Shown here piece after piece: positions 48,854-57,622 of a stretch of DNA of 57,622 nucleotides. The notes beneath the pieces are model-generated. The model did not search any database and was not told the DNA's origin. It worked only from the letters and a program-made list of their open reading frames with translations. This DNA comes from Guillardia theta CCMP2712 (Eukaryota; Cryptophyceae; Pyrenomonadales; Geminigeraceae): assembly GCF_000315625.1 (NCBI RefSeq), contig NW_005434643.1, positions 364,825 through 422,446 on the forward strand, read 5' to 3'. How positions within the stretch are numbered: the first letter of the stretch is position 1; every line of letters begins with the position of its first letter. The position numbers and the translations under genes were made by a program.

Positions 48854-50576
48854 CTCCTGGAAATGGATTCACTTGACCAATGATGCTTTCCCGAATGATT
48901 CTTGCGTTTGCTGAACAATGTACTCTGTTTGAAAATGAGGCATCGACAAGCAGGGCATGAAAGTGTTTTCTATGGGTATGACCCTGTCTCCAACTTCCTT
49001 TGTTTGCACACATCCGCAATGACTATGCTTTCGCATCTCTCCACTTTCATTCTACCTCGCAGCACCCATTCCCCTTTTTGTGGATACGTCCTTCACTGCA
49101 ATTCTGTTTGATATCCAATTTCTAGCTCTAGTTCATCTACAATGTCCATATGGAAATACTGGATGCATTCTCCACTACCCCCAGTCTGCCCAACCTTGAT
49201 GCCCTGCATGTGAGCGTAATCGTTCTGCCTTTGCATCCTTCTTACTCGTGTCCTAGATGGCAGGCGTTTCTTACACCACATGAAGAAATCCCTCCTATGA
49301 TTCAGCTCGCATCTGATTTCCCTCCTTGCATTCTAGTCCATTCATCTTCCCCTGCTTCTTCCCTGCTGACTCGCTCGCTGTCTCACGAAGTACCACAATG
49401 CCTCCACCCCCCCCCCCCCCCTTCCCCCCAGCTCACTCTCATTCCGCCTCTACCTACTTTCTCTGCCAACATATCCTTCGCAATTTTGACTCTACTCCCT
49501 CCCTCCCTCCTCTCCTCCCTCCTCCTCCTCTCCTGCTTCATTCGCCTTTGTAGTTTTCGCCATGAGGCCAACCATCTCGAAATGTCCCCCACATCCCCTA
49601 AAGTTCCGTCCACCCCCATTATAGCCACCACCCCCCAAATCCCCCGCAAAACTCGTGGAAATACCACCACTACCCCCCTTTAGTTGATGACAAGTATTGA
49701 GCCGACTTCTTCGACAGGCTTCATCTTCTTTTGGGTCTTGGTTATCAAATAGTTTATTAAAGTTTAAAATATCATGATAATTTTTCGCTGTGATGGAAAA
49801 TCTTCGAGGAGCAAACACGACAAACTCGCGGGGTCCTGACTCCCTTGGGCTGACGGACAGCAAGTTGCAAGGAGCCTCATCCCCAGTACCACAATAATAT
49901 TACTCAACTCCATTATCTCGTACTGCGGCCTCTGTCGATTTGGTACAAAATCAGGTGTACTGATTATTTTACTTAGTAACAATAACGGTTCAAGTAACGG
50001 TTGACGAGTCCTGTACCCGGGCCCGGTCGTCACGGGCAGCAAGTCCGGGGAGTACAGGCAACTCAAATGTCCGCTTATATCTGCGGGAGGGGGTGGTGTG
50101 TAAAGGAAAAACAGGGGTGAAAGTAGGTGGGGGTAGTCCGCTGGAATCCCGCTTTGAAGTGGGGCGGATACGAGTCCCTGCCAAGATCTTTCAACGGAAG
50201 TGTTTCACTAATGTTTCAAATTTGAGATGAAAATATGAAATTATCTTTGCAATTTGGAATTATACACTGAACTTGAAGAATGGATGACCCTCCTGCGCAA
50301 CGAAGGTCGGAACTCACTTCTAAAGAGCGTGAGATATTAGATCTCGGGCGATCAACCACAACAACAAGCAATCGTCGGCCTTGGTTGTAACACTCCTCAA
50401 CACTCACAAGTTGATCCTAGACAGAACAAGAAAAAGTTCCAAGTTGTTGAAATCTTCATCAACAGATTGATTCAAACAGAACTGTGCAGATTGACTGTCT
50501 TTGCACCAAGCAGCCGCAGCATCCACAAGTTGCCCTCACACATAAGATAGCTAAGGGATCATAATCTGCAAACTGC
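48854..50576. other. Spacer between divergent genes
   Basis: About 1.7 kb between the kinase (-) and the plastid protein gene (+). Contains a C run near 49408-49422, a C-rich stretch at 49570-49680, and a small patch with CCCGGGCCCGG at about 50016. It should hold both promoters. No gene is seen. Confidence 0.5.
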
Positions 50577-51137
50577 ATGACTGGTCTCCTTCAATTCAGT
50601 CTTTTCATCTCCCTCTTTTGCTCGGCCTTTTCTTTCAGTGTCAGTCCCTCCACACTGAACTCGCCACGGTTGGAAGCCTCTGCTGTAAAGAGCATGTTCT
50701 GCGAGAAAGTTGCCTCCAGGCATGGATCATCGCGGGCAAGCGGAGTATGCGTGCAGCACATGAAACCCGAACGACTCAAGGAGGAGGTTGCTGGTTTCGT
50801 GACCAGTGGTGAGATGAACATAGAGGACCTGCTGAGGGAAACCGACTCCGACCTCAAGATCTCAGAAACCGACCTGAAGAAGCTCAGGTTCGTAGGACTG
50901 TCCTTTGCCCGTGCGATGAAGCGTGGTCACTTGCTGGCTTGCAGGGCGCTGCGACTGCAGAGAGAGGCACAGGATGCGATCAACGAAGCCAAGGCTGCCA
51001 GGCACAGAGCCGACATTATGAAGCAGAAACTTCCCAAGGAAGATAGGCCCTTCTCGAACGGTGATAACCCTGCATCTTCTTACAGTGCCCACATGAGCGT
51101 GTTAATGGCATGCATCAATCGTGTGTTACATCTCTGA
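50577..51137 (+). CDS. Probable plastid-targeted helical protein, unknown function
   Basis: A single exon of 186 residues. The N-terminus MTGLLQFSLFISLFCSAFSF is a signal peptide ending in a Ser-Ala-Phe site, followed by a Ser/Thr/Arg-rich stretch. This again fits the two-part leader with Phe used for secondary red-type plastids (inference). The mature part is mostly helical and charged: RLKEEVAGFV, MNIEDLLRETDSDLKI, then a long helix RALRLQREAQDAINEAKAAR. No known domain. The frame could continue by splicing at its 3' end, but the stop at 51135 is taken here. Confidence 0.65.
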   Translation: MTGLLQFSLFISLFCSAFSFSVSPSTLNSPRLEASAVKSMFCEKVASRHGSSRASGVCVQHMKPERLKEEVAGFVTSGEMNIEDLLRETDSDLKISETDLKKLRFVGLSFARAMKRGHLLACRALRLQREAQDAINEAKAARHRADIMKQKLPKEDRPFSNGDNPASSYSAHMSVLMACINRVLHL

Positions 51138-51592
51138 TTCTCCTCCATTTTCGCTCCTCTAAGTGCGTCTTGCGGAACAGGACTCAGCGATCGGTTGAGC
51201 CCCTTGTCAATGCAGATGCACCAACAATCCTTCGAATACTTGTCAAAGTGCCCCATCAGAGAACTTCGGGTTCGTTCGTTTTGTACCCTCAAAACTTCTT
51301 GACAGCAGCTTCTGGTTCAGGCGGCTCTAGAAGAGACAAGATGTGTCTTGTTTCAAAAGATAGCTTCTATAGAGCCCCGCGACTTGCTGGTAAGTTTACA
51401 ATCATTCTTCCTCCGATCTTATGCGCACATGGCAGATTTTGGCAATTGTATTCTATCTTATTTCTGTACTCCAGCTTCAATGAACATAATCATTTTCATC
51501 ACCAAAACCTGGCTAAACAGTTGTGTGTCATATGGAGTCAGTTTTGATCTCGAGAACACCTGACCTATTAGAATTTACTATGACAGTTTATT
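51138..51592. other. Convergent 3' spacer
   Basis: AT-richer sequence between the plastid protein gene (+) and the first RWP-RK gene (-). No coding signal seen. Confidence 0.45.
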
Positions 51593-52287
51593 TCAGGAAC
51601 TAGTAGGCAATGGTTTAAAGCGCTTAAAGGAATTTCTTCTTTCCATCACAACCGAGCTTGAATCGTCGCATTGCATGTACCATGATATCCATTGGCTGTC
51701 GACCATCTCGGTGTCAGAAATCGGTTGAGTGATTTGAATGTCATCAAAGTCGTCACTGTTGTCTTCCGCATCATCTCCATCCACAGTCCCCTCATCTGTA
51801 TGCATGCTTTCGCTCCTCATGAAGCAGCTCAGGTCCGAAGAGGAAGCGCTGGATGTGGCACTAAAGTCGTGAAGTCCGTTCCTTGATGTTTGACTAGTTT
51901 CGTGGAAAGAAGACTCCTCTGTTGGATCAATTTTTCGATCCGTTGGCTGTTCTATATCGGGCCGGCCTTGCGACGGCTCTCCTTTCCCTCCTCCAGTACT
52001 TGGTGTCCCGCTGCTCTTGTTTCCCTTGCAGTATGGCCATCGGGTTATTCCGAGCCGCCTGCATGTGAACTTCAAGCAAGACAAGGAGATTTCCTGTCAG
52101 AATTGTGTCAGTATTTCCCACACTGCAATGCAAAACGAGTTCGTACCAGCTGGTTTGCAGCGTCCTCTTGGCGCAGGTGGAAGAGACCAGAGACAGTCTC
52201 ATAGTCCAGTGTTATCGTCTTGAGTTTCTGTAGCAGGCCTTGTCGTGTTCTAGTCGTCACAGTAACGGTTCTTCTCTCTTGCGACAT
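51593..52287 (-). CDS. RWP-RK domain transcription factor A
   Basis: Two exons, 52287-52147 and 52093-51593, joined in phase 0 by a 53-bp intron (GTACGA...CTGACAG), for 213 residues. RWP-RK proteins are plant, algal and protist DNA-binding regulators, often of nitrogen response or gamete identity. The domain spans the intron: VSGLFHLRQEDAANQL in exon 1, then CLKFTCRRLGITRWPYCKG in exon 2. RWPY is kept, but the following residues are CKG rather than the classical RK. The long C-terminus is Ser/Asp-rich and acidic, likely an activation or regulatory tail. A Met one codon upstream (52290) is an alternative start. It pairs head-to-head with a paralogue 666 bp away. Confidence 0.88.
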
Positions 52288-52953
52288 CATCAAGAGTCCA
52301 ACAGGGGATAAGATCACAAATGCTTCGAAGACAACACCTTGCAACGATGCTGACAGACAAGACGGAATCTGGTTTACAAGGGATGGGATGACCGCAGGTG
52401 TAAGGCAGGGAAGGGGTTGGGTTCTCGGAGGGAGGGAGGGGGGCTAAGGAGTTGGTGCAAAGGGGCCCGGGAGGAGGGGTGGGGTCTTGGCAGGTGCATT
52501 CAGGGGTTGCTCTTTTGGTTCCCGTGGAATGGTTCGCATCAAGGACTGCTGGCACGTCAACAACCCCTTTATAACTGATGAAACGTTGCGGTATAAGAGA
52601 GTGGCATGATTCCTGTCACGATCCTGGCATGCAAAGAACCATTCAGGGCGTGACTCGGAGGTCCGAGGGAGGTGCATGCCGACGGATCATACATTCCTCG
52701 TGACTTGTTGTATCCGCAGATTGAAATACCCCTAGTTCCAACGGAGCAGACCCCCTCATTTGAAAGGTCCTTTTGAAAGAGTCAACCAATGCGTTTTTCG
52801 ATGTTGCATGAACCGACCTGTTCCTGATCCTTCGGAGTAAACTTCCTCGTGAGTGACTGTCAGCATGGTCAGCAACTTCTTTATCCGTAACGGCCCCGCC
52901 GCCCCCTTCGTAAAATCAAGAACTGCAAGGAGTGTCTCCACCGCACGCTAAAC
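52288..52953. other. Bidirectional promoter region of the RWP-RK pair
   Basis: 666 bp between the two divergent starts. It holds a G-rich stretch at 52400-52500. No gene is seen. Both RWP-RK promoters must lie here unless transcripts overlap. Confidence 0.5.
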
Positions 52954-53834
52954 ATGAGTATCAGAAACACAGGCTCCGAAAGACAGACAGACAAAACGAA
53001 GAATGATCAAGCAAGACCGAGTACAAAACTTCAGACAGTTGTGATCCAGTCCAGAACCAAGAGCGGTCTCATCCGCAAGGATAAGCCCGTCCATGTCACC
53101 AACCAACTGCTGCAAGACCTCTTCCACATGAAGCAAGAAGACGCTGCCTCCTTCCTGGTACCCCTTCCTCTCCCTCCTCTCCTCCAGTGCATCCGCTCAT
53201 CTCCCTCTCCCTATCATCTCCCCCTCGCTCCTCCCCTCCCCCCCCCCTCTCGGAGGCCTGCTCCGCCTTGCGTACTTACGTGCACCTTCCCCAGGGCGTG
53301 GCCTTGACCAGCTTGAAGATCGCTTGCAGGAAGCTCGGTATCATCCGCTGGCCCTACAAGCGAGGATGCCGCCAGTCCTCCCACAGCCCAGCTGGCTCCC
53401 CCGTCGACTACATCAGCTCCCCCTCAGACATCGTCGGCTCGCATGGCAGCTCGCCTGTAGGAGACGAGCTCGACGGCATCGAGCTCGACCATGTCGACAC
53501 CAGCACAAGGCCAAGCAGCGAGATGGAGGCGTCGGAGGACACAGGAGCATCGACGGCTATGCACGTGGAGGAGGACAACGCGGGGTCGGCGGCTGGAAGC
53601 CTCAGCTCTGGCAGTGTCGAGCCGGGACCATCACAGGGTCAGGAAGGAGGAGGAGAGAAGCGACGGGAGACGGGAGACGGATGGTGCAGCATGTCAGACT
53701 GGCAGCCGGGAGAGGGGGCGTTTGTGGACATGACGGAGTCAGGGGAGGGGATGGGCTTGGGGTGGCTGGAGGAGTACATGCCAGGGGGAGGGAACGAGTA
53801 CCTTATGGGGGGAGTTTATGACTACGTTATATAG
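52954..53834 (+). CDS. RWP-RK domain transcription factor B
   Basis: Two exons, 52954-53157 and 53295-53834, phase 0, 247 residues. Exon 1 ends LLQDLFHMKQEDAASFL and exon 2 begins GVALTSLKIACRKLGIIRWP followed by YKRG. The intron sits at the same place as in gene A, and the region before the domain is also alike (TVVIQSRTKSGLIRK here, TVTVTTRTRQGLLQK in A), so the two arose by inverted duplication. The C-terminus differs: Asp/Ser/Gly-rich, acidic, ending in a Gly/Tyr tail. A nuclear regulator is inferred. Confidence 0.9.
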
Positions 53835-56713
53835 AGCACTTGTAGGGCATTTTTTGGAGTTCTTGTTAAATTGTAAAGTTAGGATCGCCCATTGATTGGG
53901 TCCTCGTTTGAGGTGACTGAGGGGTAACTTGTGACTTGAGCCCCGGCCCAAAATCAGTGCCGCTGTCCGGTCAGTGTGCTCAGCCGGAGGCTGGCACATC
54001 TGATGATCTGCAACACTGAGGCTTTCAAGTTTACTAGTACACCGTCATCCTGGCTCTCTGTGTCAGTCGGACTCACAGACTGAGAGTCACCGTCTTCCGG
54101 CCTGAACGGTTCGCAGGCCGCGGGCGCCGGAGGGCCAAGCCGCTGCCCTTAACGGTTACTGGCCGGGCCGTCACAGCGGCACGTCGGGGCCCATGTCGCC
54201 GCCGCAGTACGGTAGGGCCCCCGCCTGGCACTGTGTCACTGATGTCTCGGAGTACGACCGGGACTCCGGAGTCACTGAGGCTCGGCCTAGTACGGTCCGT
54301 CTGGCGGCCGCCCGGCGGCAATCCGATGCCCGGTGACTGAGTGATCAGGAGTCCGTTACTACCGTAGTACGGTGCCACCGGCACCCGGCGGCGGGGGCCC
54401 GCCGTACGGTACCGTACGCCGGCCGGGGTGACTCCCGGGAGTCCTCCTGATCGGACCGTACTCGCCGGCAGTGACGGGGTGTCAGGGTCAGCCTGACTCA
54501 GCCTAGTCAAGGCCTCCTCAGTACGGTCGTCTCTCCTGATTGTCCTCGTACTGCTTTTTAACTTAACTTTGAGTCACTGAGTAAACTTCGCGACGGTACG
54601 GTAGTACCAGTGCTACGGTCCTGGGAGTCATAGCGTTGCCGTTCCGTATCCTTGTCGGATCAGTTAACCAGGGTGGTTCTCATAGTAGTTTTAGGCAAAT
54701 TAAAGCGGCAAGAGAAAATTGACCTAAAAATGTTGGCTCCGTCAATTTATGTACCTTTTTCGTTGCCAGGGGCTGCCGGGCCATCCAAGAGAAGAAGGGC
54801 AATGTTGAGCAAAACCTTCCTCTATTTGATATGAATAGGCGTGTATAGTTGACTAAATAATCATGAGGAGGCTCGGGGTAGGTATTCAAATGATTTGAAT
54901 CTTTCCAACGGCCTCCAGCCCGTGTTGAGGGGTAGGGGGTAGTGCAAACTTCTCGTATCAATCTAAAACACTTGTAAACGACCTCCCACTACTCCCAATG
55001 TACTCAGGGACTAGAGGTCTTATGGATGTCCTTCTGAATAGCGTTGCGTAGTGTGCCCACTTTAGTTAACCTGGAGAAAGGGGTTAAGATCTAGGTTAAA
55101 TCCATAGATGACCCTAGCTAAAGATTCCAGTTATCAATTTGTACCACAACCATTGCTTTTTTTAAACTGTCAACAACTTGTTCCATCGATGCATTCATGC
55201 GGTTGCCATGCTATGCGGAAAGAATGCAGATCTGATGCGCATGCGAAGGTTGCGTTGCACTCATATGAGATTCCAGCAACAGAGATATTGCATGAGCCGC
55301 TCATGCAATATCCCTGATGCTGTCAATGCAGGAAATCAACAACATGAAACGTACAGTATGAAATCATTTATTGCATGAACTTCCTAAATTCAAGCGAAAG
55401 CTCACGATATTTGTGTCCCCTTCAGGATTCATGTCTCCAATCCTTGGTGACTACAGATGAACTCACTGGAATCTGTATAGCTTGACACATGCACAGGAAG
55501 CGGTGACGTTAGCCCGTTGAAATATCCTTCGAAGTTTACCTCTGCCTGTTCTTGAACATATGCATGTTACTATGAAAAGATGCTGTATGTTAATCATATG
55601 TACCGTTGAACATTACATTTGGATTCGTTATCATTGTCCTCGTTGAACACACAACAGGAAAGCTTTCAGCAACACAATCTTGCTGTCTCAGAGATGTTCA
55701 ACAGCGAGCAACAAGAGCTAATAAAGAGTGAGGGTGAGCTAGGTGTGCAGGCTGCCATGAGTCTAAGCTGACAGGATGATAGTTGATGTTATGTTGTCAG
55801 TCAGATGGAGAGGCAGAGGTTCACGAGAAGGAAGTCGGACGAGGCTGCGCACGCCATGTGTACGCTGTGTGGAACGCCCTGCCAGGGCGCCGCTCGTCGG
55901 CTTTTACCGAGATGTCGAACCGTTGCGATTTAGCTATTCAAACGCTATTCAGGCCCTGAATAGTGACATAGGAAACTATTCAGAGCCTGAATAGTGTCTG
56001 AATTCAGAGCCAATTTAAGTAAAACTTTAGTACCTACGCTACGCAATTCAGCGCTTCCATAAGACCTCTACTGTTTGCTCAGCTGCTGAGCGCAGTCAAG
56101 GACCATGGCCCCTCAATGCTAACTCCTGAAACTGCCAGGCAAGTACTGAGATCAAACAGCTCAATTCTTGGCTGAGAATCACACCTATAGTAGGTTGAAT
56201 GTGTAAGGTATGCATCTCATCGAAATTTGCACTTGCGTACCAAAGCACTCATCAGCTATAGGTGATGGTTGTTCACTTCCAGAAGAAGGGAAACATGAAG
56301 GGAACCGATCAGAGAAGCAACCTTCGAAGACATGAAGGAAATTCGATTCTCCTTGTTGTGTTGACGCCCTAGCTTCCTTTACCTGAATGCTTCGTCGGTT
56401 GAATAAGAAACATATTTCAAGAGACTTCCTGTTGCTTTGCCATGATTGCGTTTTTTGAGGCTTCTCCCAACCTATTGTAATATGGCGGTGTCATTTGTGA
56501 GGAGGTGAGGAGTTTGAGAGGCTGGGGGAAGGAGAGGGGAGGGGTTGGAAGGGAAATGGACGCCTGGGAGGCCAGGCTAGTTGATATGCCTGATCGCTGC
56601 GAGAGGAGATGCCGGAGGAGAGACCGTGTTTACTCAAGACCACTAGCGAGGAAGGCAGGAGGGCGAGGAGGACATGAGAGGAGAGGAAGGAGAAAGCTAC
56701 GGGTAGAGACGGT
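53835..56713. other. Long spacer with GC-rich patch
   Basis: 54070-54560 is a GC-rich patch holding AGTCACTGAG at 54270-54279 and 54572-54581, ACTTAACTTTGAGT at 54561-54574, and CCGTACGGTACCGTACG near 54401. 54640-56480 is AT-richer with no convincing frame. 56490-56700, next to the CDC7 stop, is purine-rich. Confidence 0.55.
55945..55995. repeat. Two neighbouring short palindromes
   Basis: CTATTCAGG-C-CCTGAATAG at 55945-55963 and CTATTCAG-AGC-CTGAATAG at 55976-55994 are near-identical palindromes 12 bases apart. A half-copy (AGCTATTCA) lies just upstream. They could be binding sites for a dimeric factor or remnants of a foldback element. Confidence 0.75.
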
Positions 56714-57622
56714 TTACTTGACAGCACTAATGAGGAAGGGATGCTTCAGAGCCTCCAGTGCTGTAATCCTCGTGCGGGGATCGATGTTGAGGCAGCAGTT
56801 GAGGAAGTCCCAGATCGCATGTTTCTCATCCACCTCCAGCCAGTCCTTGCATCCCGCATGCGCGCCCAGGGAGCTTGACAAGGTCCGCCATGTTTGCTTG
56901 AAACCGCGGGCATAGCTGAGATGCAGTTCCAATGGTGGAATCTGAATGACATCAAGTTAGCAACCTCAGGCCTCCCGCCACCATATCACCCTCATCCTCA
57001 TCCTCTTGATACAACAACGCCGACGACAACAATTTTACCTTAACGTCGAGGAGCTTCCACACAGCATCCATGCTCTTGATGTACATGCGCAAGCTGCTCA
57101 GACAGTCAGACAAGCGCACTTCCAAGGTACACAAAGAGCGTACCCGTAGATCTCCATCGTTGCCGTGACTATGTCGTTATACTGGAACCATTGGAACTGT
57201 GTCGTGCGGCACAGCAGGGTAAGCAGTACTACCCCAGCAGCCCACACGTCCACTGCTGTGGTCTGGCACTGCATGCCCATGAGCACTTCGGGCGCTCGGT
57301 ATCCCCGAGTTCCCGCGCGTTTGACTGGACGTTCGAATTTGACCCCTGAGTTCCTCACTGTCACCGATGCGTTCGTCTTGCTGACGCCCAACATGATCCG
57401 CCTCTTCGCCATCTGCTGCGCCATCTCTAGCTTCTCCTGCTCCTTTTGATTCCGCGAGGAGCGAGAGCTGGCCGTAGAAACCTCACAGGGCAAGATGTTG
57501 CCGATGCTGCGGCCTGATGACTGCATTTGTTTCTCTGCCAGCCCAAAGTCCACAAGCAAGTACTTCTTATTCCTTCTGTCGTAGAGGAAGTTATTCAATT
57601 TCACGTCTCGATGTATAATAAA
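56714..57622 (-). CDS. CDC7: CDC7 (Dbf4-dependent) protein kinase, C-terminal part
   Basis: CDC7 with its activator Dbf4 phosphorylates MCM subunits to fire replication origins. The window ends inside the gene. Visible exons: 57622-57144 (open at the edge), 57096-57039, 56941-56714, in phase, about 255 residues. The first begins in the catalytic loop (FIIHRDVKLNNFLYD), then VDFGLAEK. A family-typical insert of about 65 residues separates this from RAGTRGYRAPEVL and VDVWAAGVVLLTLL. The last exon carries NIDPRTRITALEALKHPFL and stops at 56714. The first intron is 47 bp. HRD and DFG residues are intact. The N-lobe lies beyond the right edge. Confidence 0.9.

Overview
The window looks like nuclear DNA of a eukaryotic alga. 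A cryptophyte such as Guillardia is my best guess, by inference only, since no database was searched. Genes are split by short GT-AG introns (mostly 42-65 bp, up to about 360 bp). Two proteins start with a signal peptide and a Phe-containing cleavage site of the kind used for import into red-lineage secondary plastids. The gene families are eukaryotic throughout: MCM3, CDC7, a PH-AGC kinase, RWP-RK, bZIP, PARP and REEP/HVA22. I see no rRNA, tRNA, CRISPR array, bacterial operon or complete transposon. A 100-base run of N marks an assembly gap at 12471-12570.

Layout. 1-1.8 kb: mosaic of inverted and direct repeat fragments. 3.2-3.8 kb (+): REEP/HVA22 membrane protein. 4.3-4.75 kb (-): Zn2Cys6 protein. 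7.3-12.5 kb (+): very long acidic coiled-coil protein with SH3-like and SAM-like segments, running into the gap. 12.7-16.8 kb (-): complete MCM3 in ten exons, introns packed with minisatellites. 18 kb (-): unrecognised ORF. 20.6-21.8 kb (+): PARP-type protein with three Cys/His modules. 22.6-23.3 kb (-): four-pass membrane protein. 28.0-28.6 kb (+): probable plastid protein. 29.2-33.3 kb (-): intron-rich secretory-pathway gene, only partly resolved. 33.8-34.7 kb (+): bZIP. 35.4-36.4 kb (+): type I membrane protein. 37.1-40.2 kb (-): 935-residue membrane protein with a TIR-like N-terminus and a RelA/SpoT-like C-terminus. 42.3-42.9 kb (+): unknown. 43.0-45.0 kb (-): eight-exon unknown protein. 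45.5-48.9 kb (-): fifteen-exon PH-AGC kinase. 50.6-51.1 kb (+): second probable plastid protein. 51.6-53.8 kb: divergent pair of RWP-RK genes. 56.7 kb to the right edge (-): 3' part of CDC7 kinase.

The spacers alternate between ordinary sequence and very GC-rich patches (about 2.1, 5.4-6.2, 17.3-17.8, 24.4-25.0, 27.9, 35.3, 36.7-36.9 and 54.1-54.5 kb). Several patches share exact short words and GTACGGTAC-type palindromes, so they look like a related class of sequence rather than random drift.

Most genes look unrelated to their neighbours, as expected for a nuclear genome. Two links stand out: MCM3 and CDC7 belong to the same replication-origin firing pathway, and the two RWP-RK genes are paralogues with a conserved intron position. 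Exon models were built by hand from splice signals, phase continuity and family resemblance; transcripts would be needed to confirm them.
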